Below are positions 16,735 to 25,293 of a DNA stretch of 64,000 nt, piece by piece. The stretch spans positions 1-64,000 of the forward strand of contig NZ_AULN01000013.1 of NCBI RefSeq assembly GCF_000422305.1. Reading direction: 5' to 3'. Numbering within the stretch: the stretch's first letter is position 1; the number at the start of each line of letters is the position of its first letter. This stretch comes from Luteimonas mephitis DSM 12574 (lineage in GTDB: Bacteria > Pseudomonadota > Gammaproteobacteria > Xanthomonadales > Xanthomonadaceae). The notes under the pieces were generated by a model. It was not told the origin of the DNA, made no database searches, and was given only the letters and a program-made list of their open reading frames with translations. The position numbers and the translations under genes were made by a program.

Positions 16735-19700
16735 ATGACCAGCACCGCCGAGCTCTCCTCGCCCGCCTCCGCCAACATCGCCCTGACCAACAGCGCGCTG
16801 GACCTGGACTACACCCTGGAGGACAAGTTCACCCGCACCCAGGGACGCATTTACCTGTCCGGCGTGCAGGCGCTGGTGCGATTGCCGCTGATGCAGCGGC
16901 TGCGCGACCAGGCCGCGGGCCTGAACACCGGCGGCTTCATCTCCGGCTACCGCGGCTCGCCGCTGGGCGGCTTCGACCTGGAGCTGTGGCGGGCGAAGAA
17001 GCACCTCGAAAGCGCGGGCGTGAAGTTCACCCCCGGCCTCAACGAGGACCTCGGCGCGACCATGGTCTGGGGTACGCAGCAGACCAACCTGTTCCCGGGC
17101 GCCAGGGTCGATGGCGTCTATGCGATGTGGTACGGCAAGGGTCCGGGCGTGGACCGCTGCGGCGACGTGTTCAAGCACGGCAACGCCGCGGGCACCTCGA
17201 AGCACGGCGGCGTGCTGGCGTTGGCGGCCGACGACCACGCCTGCCGCTCGTCGACGCTGCCGCACGGCTCGGAAGGCGAATTCACCAGCGCGATGATCCC
17301 GATCCTCAATCCCGCGGGCGTGCAGGACATCCTCGAGCTCGGCCTGCTCGGCTGGGCGATGTCGCGCTACACCGGCCGCTGGGTCGGCTTCAAGACGATT
17401 GCCGAGACGGTGGAATCTTCGGCGTCGGTGGACGTCAATCCGTTCGCGCTGCAGATCGTGACGCCGGACGATTTCGAGATGCCGGTCGGCGGGCTCAACA
17501 TCCGCTGGCCGGATCCGCCGCTGGACCAGGAGATGCGCCTGCACCGTTACGCGGTGAAGGCCGCGCAGGCGTTCGCGCGCGCCAACCGCATCGACCGTGT
17601 CGTGATCGATTCGCCGAATGCGCGCCTCGGCATCGTCACCACCGGCAAGAGCTACCTCGACGTGCTGCAGGCACTGGAATACCTCGGCCTCGACGCGCAG
17701 GCGTGCGCGCAGCTCGGCATCCGCGTCTACAAGGTCGGCATGACCTGGCCGCTGGAACCGGTCGGCATCCGCGCGTTCGCGCAGGGGCTGGAAGACATCC
17801 TCGTCGTCGAGGAGAAGCACAGCTTCATTGAGAGCCAGATGAAGGAGCTGTTCTACAACTTCGAAGGCCAGCGCCCGTCGATCGTCGGCAAGTACGACGA
17901 GTCCGGCGCGTGGATCCTGCCGAGCACCAACGAACTCACGCCGGCGACCATCGCCGGGGTGATCGCGCGCCGCATCCAGCGCTTCATGCCCGATGAAAGC
18001 CGTGATTCCGGGCACATGCGCGAGGTGCTGCGCTGGATGGAGGAGAAGGAAGGCGCGCTGGCGCTGCCGCGCGCGCAGTTCCCGCGCGTGCCGCACTACT
18101 GCTCGGGCTGCCCGCACAACACCTCGACCGTGGTGCCGGAAGGTTCGCGCGCGCTGGCCGGCATCGGCTGCCACTACATGGTGACGTGGATGGACCGCGA
18201 CACCGACACGTTCACCCAGATGGGCGGCGAAGGCGTGACCTGGTGCGGGCAGGCGGCGTTCACCGACACCCCGCACGTGTTCCAGAACCTCGGCGACGGC
18301 ACCTACTTCCACTCCGGCTCGCTCGCGATCCGGCAGTCGGTCGCGGCCGGGGTCAACATCACCTACAAGATCCTCTACAACGACGCGGTGGCGATGACCG
18401 GCGGACAGCCGGTCGACGGCACGCTGTCGGTGCCGCAGATCGCGCACCAGGTGCGCAGCGAGGGCGTGCAGGCGATCGTGGTGCTCAGCGACGAGATCGA
18501 GAAGTGGAGCGACAAGTCGATCTTCCCGAACGGCGTCGAGTTCCTCGATCGTCGCGAACTCGACGCGGTGCAGAAGCGCCTGCGCGAGGTCAAGGGCGTG
18601 TCGGTGCTGATCTTTGATCAGACCTGCGCCACCGAGAAGCGCCGGCGCCGCAAGCGCGGCAAGATCGTGGATCCCGCCAAGCGCGTGTTCGTCAACACGC
18701 TGGTGTGCGAAGGCTGCGGCGACTGCGGGCAGAAATCGTTCTGCGTGTCGGTGCTGCCCAAGGACACCGAGTTCGGCCGCAAGCGCGAGATCGACCAGTC
18801 CAACTGCAACAAGGACTACAGCTGCGTCGAAGGCTTCTGCCCCAGCTTCGTCACCGTGCACGGCGGCACCCTGCGCAGGGGCAGGAAGGCCAGCAACGCC
18901 GATCGCCTGGCCAACCTGCCGGCGCCGACCTTCTCGACCGATTTCTCGCGGCCCTGGAACATCCTGATCACCGGCGTCGGCGGCACCGGCGTCGTCACCA
19001 TCGGCGCGCTGCTTGGCATGGCCGGGCACCTCGAAGGCCGCGGCTCCACCGTGCTCGACCAGACCGGCCTGGCGCAGAAGGGCGGCGCGGTCACCACCCA
19101 CATCCGCATCGCCAAGTCGCCGGCCGACATCCACGCCGTGCGCATCGCCGCGGGCGAAGCCGACCTCGTGCTCGGCTGCGACATGGTCGTGGTCAACGAT
19201 TACTGGACGCTGTCGAAGATCCGCGCCCAGCGCACCCAGGTCGTGCTCAACACCTGGGAAGCGATGCCCGGCAGTTTCACCACGCGCCCGGACATGCAGT
19301 TCCCGGCTGCCGACATCGTCGCCGCCGTGCAGCACGCGCTCGACGGCGCCGCGCCTTTGCTGATCGACGCCACCCGGATCGCCACCGCGCTGATGGGCGA
19401 CGCGATCGCCGCCAACCTGTTCATGCTCGGCTACGCCTGGCAGCGCGGGCTGGTGCCGCTGTCGTTCGATTCGATCATGCGCGCGGTGGAATTGAACGGC
19501 GCCGCGATCGAGATGAACAAGACCGCCTTCGCCTGGGGGCGGCTGGCCGCGATCGACCCGGATGCGGTGTTCGACGCCGCCGGCGTGGTGCGCAATGCGC
19601 CGACCGCAGCCGAAAGCACGCCGGGCGCGTTGCAGTCGCTGCCGCCGGGCGAATGGGAAAGCACCGAGTGGGGTTCGACTTCCGCGCCGAAGTCCGCGCG

Positions 19701-20499
19701 TGCCGAGGACGAGCTGCGTCACCTGCCCGCGCACGCCGACGCTTCCCTTCTTCCTTCGGGAGAAGGTGGCGCGCAGCGCCGGATGAGGGAAGGAGAACAA
19801 GACAACGTTGAATTCCTTCCCCTCGACGACAGCCGCCTGTCACGCTCGCTCGACGAACTGATCTCGCGCCGCGCCGCCTTCCTCACCGAGTACCAGGACG
19901 CCGGCTACGCGAAGCGCTACACCGACTTCGTCGCCAGGGTGCGCGCCGCCGAGCAGGCGAAGGCCCCGGGCAGCACCGACCTGTCCGAGGCCGTCGCCCG
20001 CTACTTCTTCAAGCTGATGGCCTACAAGGACGAGTACGAAGTCGCACGCCTGTACACCAGCGGCGACTTCCGCAAGAACCTCGAGCAGAAGTTCGACGGC
20101 GACTACAGGCTGCACTTCCATCTCGCCCCGCCGCTGCTGGCCAGGCGCAACGCCAGGGGCGAACTGCAGAAGAAGGAATACGGGCCTTGGGTGTTCACGG
20201 CGTTCAAGGTGCTGGCAAAGCTGCGCGGCCTGCGCGGCAGCGCGCTCGACGTCTTCGGCTACACCGCCGAACGCAGGATGGAGCGTCAGCTGATCACCGA
20301 TTACGAGAAGACGATCGGCGGCCTGCTCGACACCCTCGACGGCGGCAACGTCGACCTCGCCGCCGAGATCGCCGGCATCCCGGAGCAGATCCGCGGCTAC
20401 GGCCACGTCAAGGAAGCGCACCTGCACAAGGCCAGGGCGCGCGAGGCCGAATTGCTGGCCGAGTGGAAGAATCCGCTGCGGATCGTGCAGGCGGCATGA
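16735..20499 (+). CDS. Indolepyruvate ferredoxin oxidoreductase, fused subunits
   Basis: 1254 residues from ATG 16735; ATG 16723 is an alternative. The fused enzyme oxidatively decarboxylates aryl-pyruvates, and possibly branched-chain 2-oxoacids, to acyl-CoA with reduction of ferredoxin. The N-terminal pyrimidine domain reads GFISGYRGSPLGGFDLELW. The thiamine-diphosphate domain includes YCSGCPHNTSTVVPEGSRAL and GIGCHYM. Iron-sulfur cysteines lie in CEGCGDCGQKSFC (from residue 658) and CNKDYSCVEGFCP. The gamma domain starts ILITGVGGTGVVTIGALLGM. Between the gamma domain and the C-terminal domain (DUF6537-like), at about residues 1003-1019, there is a peptide encoded by a dispersed repeat (see 19757-19788). 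The fused form is common in aerobic Proteobacteria. Confidence 0.93.
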   Translation: MTSTAELSSPASANIALTNSALDLDYTLEDKFTRTQGRIYLSGVQALVRLPLMQRLRDQAAGLNTGGFISGYRGSPLGGFDLELWRAKKHLESAGVKFTPGLNEDLGATMVWGTQQTNLFPGARVDGVYAMWYGKGPGVDRCGDVFKHGNAAGTSKHGGVLALAADDHACRSSTLPHGSEGEFTSAMIPILNPAGVQDILELGLLGWAMSRYTGRWVGFKTIAETVESSASVDVNPFALQIVTPDDFEMPVGGLNIRWPDPPLDQEMRLHRYAVKAAQAFARANRIDRVVIDSPNARLGIVTTGKSYLDVLQALEYLGLDAQACAQLGIRVYKVGMTWPLEPVGIRAFAQGLEDILVVEEKHSFIESQMKELFYNFEGQRPSIVGKYDESGAWILPSTNELTPATIAGVIARRIQRFMPDESRDSGHMREVLRWMEEKEGALALPRAQFPRVPHYCSGCPHNTSTVVPEGSRALAGIGCHYMVTWMDRDTDTFTQMGGEGVTWCGQAAFTDTPHVFQNLGDGTYFHSGSLAIRQSVAAGVNITYKILYNDAVAMTGGQPVDGTLSVPQIAHQVRSEGVQAIVVLSDEIEKWSDKSIFPNGVEFLDRRELDAVQKRLREVKGVSVLIFDQTCATEKRRRRKRGKIVDPAKRVFVNTLVCEGCGDCGQKSFCVSVLPKDTEFGRKREIDQSNCNKDYSCVEGFCPSFVTVHGGTLRRGRKASNADRLANLPAPTFSTDFSRPWNILITGVGGTGVVTIGALLGMAGHLEGRGSTVLDQTGLAQKGGAVTTHIRIAKSPADIHAVRIAAGEADLVLGCDMVVVNDYWTLSKIRAQRTQVVLNTWEAMPGSFTTRPDMQFPAADIVAAVQHALDGAAPLLIDATRIATALMGDAIAANLFMLGYAWQRGLVPLSFDSIMRAVELNGAAIEMNKTAFAWGRLAAIDPDAVFDAAGVVRNAPTAAESTPGALQSLPPGEWESTEWGSTSAPKSARAEDELRHLPAHADASLLPSGEGGAQRRMREGEQDNVEFLPLDDSRLSRSLDELISRRAAFLTEYQDAGYAKRYTDFVARVRAAEQAKAPGSTDLSEAVARYFFKLMAYKDEYEVARLYTSGDFRKNLEQKFDGDYRLHFHLAPPLLARRNARGELQKKEYGPWVFTAFKVLAKLRGLRGSALDVFGYTAERRMERQLITDYEKTIGGLLDTLDGGNVDLAAEIAGIPEQIRGYGHVKEAHLHKARAREAELLAEWKNPLRIVQAA
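19757..19788. repeat. Dispersed repeat inside the oxidoreductase coding sequence
   Basis: The 32 bases are the reverse complement of 22899-22930 with one mismatch (core CCGGATGAGG plus GGGAGAAGGTGGCGCG). They are read in frame as part of SGEGGAQRRMREGEQ in the linker before the C-terminal domain. The other copy is non-coding, so the insertion was probably into a tolerant linker. Confidence 0.82.
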
Positions 20500-20504
20500 G
20501 CCGT

Positions 20505-20532
20505 GCGGGAGCGGCCTGGGCCACTCCTGCAG
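20505..20532. terminator. Hairpin between convergent genes
   Basis: A single REP-like hairpin, GCGGGAGCGGCCTGGGCCACTCCTGC with imperfect pairing, fills the 40 bases between the convergent oxidoreductase and M61 peptidase genes. It lacks a T-run, so intrinsic termination is uncertain. Position suggests a bidirectional transcript end. Confidence 0.4.
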
Positions 20533-20539
20533 CAGCCGG

Positions 20540-22450
20540 CTAGCGCGGAGTGAGGATCTTCGTCAGGTAGTCCGGCGTGCCCTCGATGCGTTCGAGGTGC
20601 GGGTAGCGCGGGCCGTCGTGGTAGTCGACGTCGATGCTGCGATAGCGATCGAACTCCCTGACCATCAGCCGGATCGGGGCCTTGCCGCCTTTCGCCGCCT
20701 TGATCGCGTCCTCCATGATGTCCTTGTCGTAGGCGATGTCGTTGACCGCGACGATCGTCATGCCGGTGCCGACGCCGGCATCGAATGCCGGGCTGTCCCA
20801 GCGCACTTCGATGACATTGCCGCCCTTGCCGATGTTCAGCCCGATGGAATAGATGAAGCCCGCCGCGCCGCTGTCGCCCTTCATCTGCGCCTTGGCATAG
20901 GCACTCGGCTCATCCTTGTAGACCAGCTTCCAGCCGCTGGCCTCGATGCCACCGGTCAGCGGCGCCTTGCCGTCGAGGCGGTCGCGCAGGAACCTCGCCC
21001 AGTCGTCGTGCGCCACGCCGTCGAGCGTCGCGACCACGTCGTCGAAGGTGTAGGTGGCCTGCCGCTTCCATTCGCCATCCTCGATGCCAAAGAACGCGCG
21101 CGCGAAATCATCCAGCGATTTTTTCCCGCCGCTGAGCTTGCGGATGCGCGCGTCGGCTTCCAGCCACACCATCTGCCCGCCGGAGTAGTAGTCCTCGCTC
21201 ATCTGGTAGCCGCGGTACGGCTTGGGCCGGCGCCGGGCGACGATCGGGTCGTTGGTCGTGTCCTGCAGCGCGCGCCATTCCAGGCCCGGCCGGTTGTCGG
21301 CATAGGTCGCCGCGACCAGCGCCAGCGCGTCGCGCGAGGCCTGCATCGGTCGCAGTCCCGCGCGCGCGGTCAGCACGTTGCCCCAGTACTGGGTCTGGCC
21401 TTCGTAGACCCACAGCAGGCTGCCCTGCATCGGCACGTTGTAGTTGGGCGTCCACAGGTCGGCGGGACGGCGGAATTTGCCGTTCCACGAATGCGTGTAC
21501 TCATGCGCGAGCAGATCGTCGCTGCCGGCTTTCCTGTCCCAGCCGGTGAAGTAGTCGGTGCCTAGGCCGTTCTCGCTGGAGCGCTGGTGCTCCAGCCCGT
21601 TGCCGCTCATCTGCTTCGACAGCGAGAACAGGAAGTCGTAGTGGTCGTAGTGCTGCGAGCCGTACAGCTTCAGCGCCTGCTTCACCAGTTCGCGATGCTG
21701 CTCGACATGCTCGGGCTTGGCTTCAAGATACTTGGCCGCATCGGCGACCACGTTCAGCCGCACCGGCACCTTCGCGCCCGGGGCGAGGTCGATGGTCTTG
21801 AAGTAACGGCCCGCGTACACCGGCGAATCGACCAGGATGTCCAGCGGCACCGGCTGGTACCGCACGGTGTCGCCCGCGCGGCTGGCGACATCGAGCGCGC
21901 TCGCGGCCTGGAAGCCCGCCGGATAGGTCACCGAAGCCGCGTACTGGATGCGGCTGGCGTAATGCCCGGCCGGATACAGCACCACCGCGTTCCACTGCAG
22001 GTTGAGCATGTCCGGGGTCATCACCACGCGACCCTGGTCGCGGCCGGTGGGCGTGAGGTACTGGTACTGCATCGACAGCGACGACACGCCGGACGGCACC
22101 TCGACGTGGAAGGCGAACACGTCGAGCGGATCGCGCGTCCAGTCCAGTCGCTGGCCGTTGGCGGTGATCTCCAGCCCGGCGATCTTGTCGATCGGCCCGG
22201 ACGCGGCGTGGTTGCCTGGCAGCCATGCGGGGAACAGCAGCGTCAGCGGACCTGCCTGCACCGGCATCGTCTGCTTCACCCGGAAGATGCGCTGCGCGGT
22301 GTCGGTGGCATCGACGTCGATCGCGATCGTGCCCGGATACGCCACGTCGGCCGGCGGTGGCACTTCGGCGTGCACGAGCCGCGCCGCCAACGGCGACGAC
22401 AGGGCGAGGACAACGGCGAGCGACAGGCTGGCGAGGTGCGAACGGCGCAT
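20540..22450 (-). CDS. M61-family metallopeptidase (glycyl aminopeptidase-like) with PDZ domain
   Basis: Start ATG 22450 gives MRRSHLASLSLAVVLALSSP and a signal peptide ending VHAE. The protein has 636 residues. The zinc motif HEYTHSWNGK lies at residues 316-320 and onward, with MQGSLLWVYEGQTQYWG containing the glutamate ligand region. A PDZ-like segment (GGNVIEVRWDSPAFDAGVGT, MTIVAVNDIAYD) follows near the C-terminus. This is the M61 architecture: N-terminal beta domain, thermolysin-like domain, PDZ. It probably works as a periplasmic aminopeptidase preferring Gly/Ala. The longer upstream frame runs through a dispersed repeat and is spurious. Confidence 0.9.
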   Translation of the reverse strand: MRRSHLASLSLAVVLALSSPLAARLVHAEVPPPADVAYPGTIAIDVDATDTAQRIFRVKQTMPVQAGPLTLLFPAWLPGNHAASGPIDKIAGLEITANGQRLDWTRDPLDVFAFHVEVPSGVSSLSMQYQYLTPTGRDQGRVVMTPDMLNLQWNAVVLYPAGHYASRIQYAASVTYPAGFQAASALDVASRAGDTVRYQPVPLDILVDSPVYAGRYFKTIDLAPGAKVPVRLNVVADAAKYLEAKPEHVEQHRELVKQALKLYGSQHYDHYDFLFSLSKQMSGNGLEHQRSSENGLGTDYFTGWDRKAGSDDLLAHEYTHSWNGKFRRPADLWTPNYNVPMQGSLLWVYEGQTQYWGNVLTARAGLRPMQASRDALALVAATYADNRPGLEWRALQDTTNDPIVARRRPKPYRGYQMSEDYYSGGQMVWLEADARIRKLSGGKKSLDDFARAFFGIEDGEWKRQATYTFDDVVATLDGVAHDDWARFLRDRLDGKAPLTGGIEASGWKLVYKDEPSAYAKAQMKGDSGAAGFIYSIGLNIGKGGNVIEVRWDSPAFDAGVGTGMTIVAVNDIAYDKDIMEDAIKAAKGGKAPIRLMVREFDRYRSIDVDYHDGPRYPHLERIEGTPDYLTKILTPR

Positions 22451-22589
22451 GCGGCGATTCCTGCGTATCGGGACAATCCCCATCCTCGCCCGGTATGGTC
22501 CGTTCGTCACCATGCCATTGGGCACGGTGGTGAGGCGGTATCCGCGTCGGAGCCCTGTAGGGGCACGACGAGCACTGCTTTTGCCGTTG

Positions 22590-22930
22590 CGTTTGCTATT
22601 GATCTTGACCTTTGTGGGGGCCCCTCCGGAGCGGCGGAGCCGGCGGACAAGACCCGCAGGGCGCCGCACATGGATGTGCGGCGTTTTTCGCAGGGGCAGG
22701 ATCCCGTTCGAAAAATCCCGCCGGCTCCGCGAACCCGACGCACAGCGTCGGGCGCGCAGGCGGGGTGTGCTTTCTTTGCGCCAGGTTTCTTTGCACAAGC
22801 AAGGAAAGGTGGCTCGCGCCGTCACGGCGCGAAAGCTCTTGATCCTTGTGTTTCGATTACCGGGCAGGACAGATCAAGAGCAGCTCGCCACGCTCGCGCC
22901 TCATCCGGCGCTTCGCGCCACCTTCTCCCG
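22590..22930. repeat. Composite dispersed repeat filling a 0.5-kb gap
   Basis: The 496 bases between the M61 and egtD genes hold no credible gene. They contain a string of palindromes: GCCGCACATGGATGTGCGGC with TTTTTCGCAGGGGCAGGAT, then CTTTCTTTG and GGTTTCTTTGCACAAGCAAG, then CTCATCCGGCGCTTCGCGCC with a CTTCTCCCG/CGGGAGAAG hairpin. I recall this arrangement as a common intergenic element in Xanthomonadaceae; that recollection was not checked. Its last part (22899-22930) is the copy that reappears inside the oxidoreductase gene. Confidence 0.65.
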
Positions 22931-22946
22931 CGTGCGGGAGAAGGGC

Positions 22947-23909
22947 TCAGTCGCGCCGCAGCAGGCGCAGCCCGAACCAGTCCTGCGGATCGTTCCACGC
23001 ACGCACGACCTTCAGGCCCGCCAGTCCGGCGAGCCCGGAGAATCCCGCGTCGGTGTATTTCTGGCTGTATTCGACCTGCATCGCCTCGCCGGCGCCGAAA
23101 TGGAAAACGTGCCCTTCGACGGTCACGTCCTGCGCCCGGCGGCTGACCAGGAAAGTCTCGATGCGCCCGGCGTTTTCGACGTATTCGGCGCGGTGCGCGA
23201 AGCCGTCGAGGTCGAAGTCGCTGCCGATGTCCCGGTTGAGCCGCGCCAGCAGGTTCAGGGTGAACTTCGCGGTCACGCCGTTGGCATCGTTGTAGGCGGG
23301 CTCGATGATCGCCGGGGATTTCTGCAGGTCGATGCCGAGCAGCGCGCCGCCGCGGTTGCCCATGGTCTGGTGCATCGCCCGCAGCAGCCGCACCGCCTCG
23401 GTGTCGGTGAAGTTGCCGAGGGTCGAGCCGGGGAAGAACACCAGCGCGTGGTCGGCCGCGCGCCTGGGCCGCGGCAGTGGCACCGGCTGGGTGAAGTCGG
23501 CGCACACCGGCAGCACTTCGACGTCGCCAAACTCGCGATCCAGGCGTTCGACGCTGGCCAGCAACGCGCTGCGCGAGATCTCGATCGGGGTGTAGGCGAC
23601 CGGGTCGTCGAGTCCATCGAGCAGGATCCGGGTCTTGCGCCCGCTGCCGCTGCCGTACTCGACCACGTGCGCGCGCGCGCCCACCGCTTCCGCGATCTGC
23701 GCCATGCTGGCTTCGAGCAGCGCCAGTTCGATGCGCGTCAGGTAGTACTCGGGCTGGCGGGTGATTTCCTCGAACAGCTCCGAGCCGCGACGGTCGTAGA
23801 AGTACTTCGACGGCAGCCGCTTTGGATGTCGCGACAGGCCAGCGAGCACGTCGCCGCTGATGTCGTCGGGCGTCGGCTGCAGGTCGGTCAGCTTGAGCAC
23901 GGCGCTCAC
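22947..23909 (-). CDS. egtD: L-histidine N-alpha-methyltransferase (ergothioneine synthesis)
   Basis: GTG 23909 overlaps the egtB stop (GTGA) and gives 320 residues. The N-terminus GLSRHPKRLPSKYFYDRRGS and the tract PEYYLTRIELALLE are diagnostic of EgtD. SAM-binding VVEYGSGSGRKTRILLDGL and FFPGSTLGNFTDTEA follow. EgtD trimethylates histidine to hercynine, the first committed step of ergothioneine synthesis. Translationally coupled to egtB. Confidence 0.93.
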   Translation of the reverse strand: MSAVLKLTDLQPTPDDISGDVLAGLSRHPKRLPSKYFYDRRGSELFEEITRQPEYYLTRIELALLEASMAQIAEAVGARAHVVEYGSGSGRKTRILLDGLDDPVAYTPIEISRSALLASVERLDREFGDVEVLPVCADFTQPVPLPRPRRAADHALVFFPGSTLGNFTDTEAVRLLRAMHQTMGNRGGALLGIDLQKSPAIIEPAYNDANGVTAKFTLNLLARLNRDIGSDFDLDGFAHRAEYVENAGRIETFLVSRRAQDVTVEGHVFHFGAGEAMQVEYSQKYTDAGFSGLAGLAGLKVVRAWNDPQDWFGLRLLRRD

Positions 23910-25198
23910 GCCGAATCCTTCGCAAGCCGCACGCCGGAGAACTGCCAGCGCGCCGGCGGCGGGAAGAAGTTGCGATAGCTGGCACGCACGTGGTCGCGCG
24001 GCGTGGCGCAGCTGCCGCCACGCAGGATCCACTGCCCGCTCATGAACTTGCCGTTGTATTCGCCGAGCGAACCGGGCAGCGGCCGGAACCCCGGATAGGC
24101 CGTGTAGGCCGAGGCCGTCCATTCCCAGACGTCGCCGAACAGCTGCTGCAATCCGCCGGCGCCTGCGGATGCCTGCGGATGCAGCGCACCGGTCTCGACG
24201 AAGTTGCCATCGACTCCAACGCCATCCGTGGCCTGTTCCCACTCCGCCTCGGTCGGCAGGCGCGCGCCGGCCCAGCGCGCGAACGCATCGGCTTCGTAGT
24301 AGCTCAGGTGGCAGGCGGGCGCGTGTGGATCACGTTCGCGCCAGCCGGCCAGGGTGAACTCGCGCGCGCCGTCCTCGTGCCAGTACAGCGGCCGCTGCCA
24401 CCCTTCGGCCTGCAGCAGTGACCAGCCGTCGCTGAGCCACAGCTCGGCATTGGCATAGCCGCCGTCGGCGACGAACCGCGCGTACTCGCCATTGCTCACC
24501 GGCCTGCACGCCATCGCGTGCGCGGGGACCAGCACGCGGTGGCGCGGCGATTCGTTGTCGTAGGCGAAGCGCGACGCCTGCGGCCACGCCGCGGCGCCGA
24601 CCTCGGCGATGGCCTCGTCGCGCGCGATCCAGCGCAGCGGCACGTCCTGCCCCGGACGATGCGGCAGGTCTTCGCGGTAGGCCGGCCCCAGCGGATTGCA
24701 CCACAGCGCGTGCTTGATGTCGGTCAGCAGCAGCTCCTGGTGCTGCTGTTCGTGGTGGGTGCCGAGCAGGATGACGCGCTCGGCCTGTTCGTCGAAGTCA
24801 TCCGCATCGAATCTCCTCGCCATGCGCGCATCGACTTGTTCCCGATACTCGAGCACCTCGATCAGCGACGGTCGCGACACCAGCCCGCGTCGCGGCCGCG
24901 CATGCATCGGGCCGACGCTGTTGTAGTAGCTGTTGAACAGGTAGTCCCAGTGCACGTCGACCGGCACGTAGCCGGGCTGCGCGCCGAGCACGAAACGCTC
25001 GAAGAACCAGGTGGTGTGGGCCAGGTGCCATTTCGCCGGGCTGGCGTCGGGCATGCTCTGCACCATCGCGTCCTCGGCCGACAGCGGCGCGGCCAGCGCG
25101 ATGCTGCGCGCGCGCACCGCGCGGTAGCGGTCGGCGAGCGTGGACGTTGCTCGCTGCGCGTCGCGGCCGGCAACGGGCGGGGCGGAAGACACGGGCAT
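23906..25198 (-). CDS. egtB: Hercynine oxygenase (ergothioneine synthesis)
   Basis: 430 residues from ATG 25198. An N-terminal DinB-like domain contains PAKWHLAHTTWFFERFVL and GTHHEQQHQELLLTD, whose histidines bind the non-haem iron. The C-terminal FGE-sulfatase/formylglycine-like fold has ARLPTEAEWEQA, QLFGDVWEWTASAY and GGSCATPRDHVRASYRNF. EgtB joins hercynine to a thiol (gamma-Glu-Cys or Cys) with oxygen. No egtA or egtC is adjacent, so the thiol donor cannot be read off. A divergent PLP enzyme 95 bases away could supply the last C-S cleavage. Confidence 0.93.
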   Translation of the reverse strand: MPVSSAPPVAGRDAQRATSTLADRYRAVRARSIALAAPLSAEDAMVQSMPDASPAKWHLAHTTWFFERFVLGAQPGYVPVDVHWDYLFNSYYNSVGPMHARPRRGLVSRPSLIEVLEYREQVDARMARRFDADDFDEQAERVILLGTHHEQQHQELLLTDIKHALWCNPLGPAYREDLPHRPGQDVPLRWIARDEAIAEVGAAAWPQASRFAYDNESPRHRVLVPAHAMACRPVSNGEYARFVADGGYANAELWLSDGWSLLQAEGWQRPLYWHEDGAREFTLAGWRERDPHAPACHLSYYEADAFARWAGARLPTEAEWEQATDGVGVDGNFVETGALHPQASAGAGGLQQLFGDVWEWTASAYTAYPGFRPLPGSLGEYNGKFMSGQWILRGGSCATPRDHVRASYRNFFPPPARWQFSGVRLAKDSA

Positions 25199-25293
25199 GG
25201 CACGAGGATAACGCGCCCGTTTCAACGCCAGGTGACGGGAGCCGCAGTCGATCGCGCGCGCCACGCGCACCGCCTCCGCAGTACAGTGCGGCG

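Noticed and set aside
16660..19800. 1046-codon minus-strand frame opposite the oxidoreductase
   Set aside because: Antisense shadow; the plus strand has thiamine and Fe-S motifs.
22002..23978. 658-codon plus-strand frame across the M61-egtD gap
   Set aside because: Crosses the dispersed repeat and runs antisense to two identified genes.
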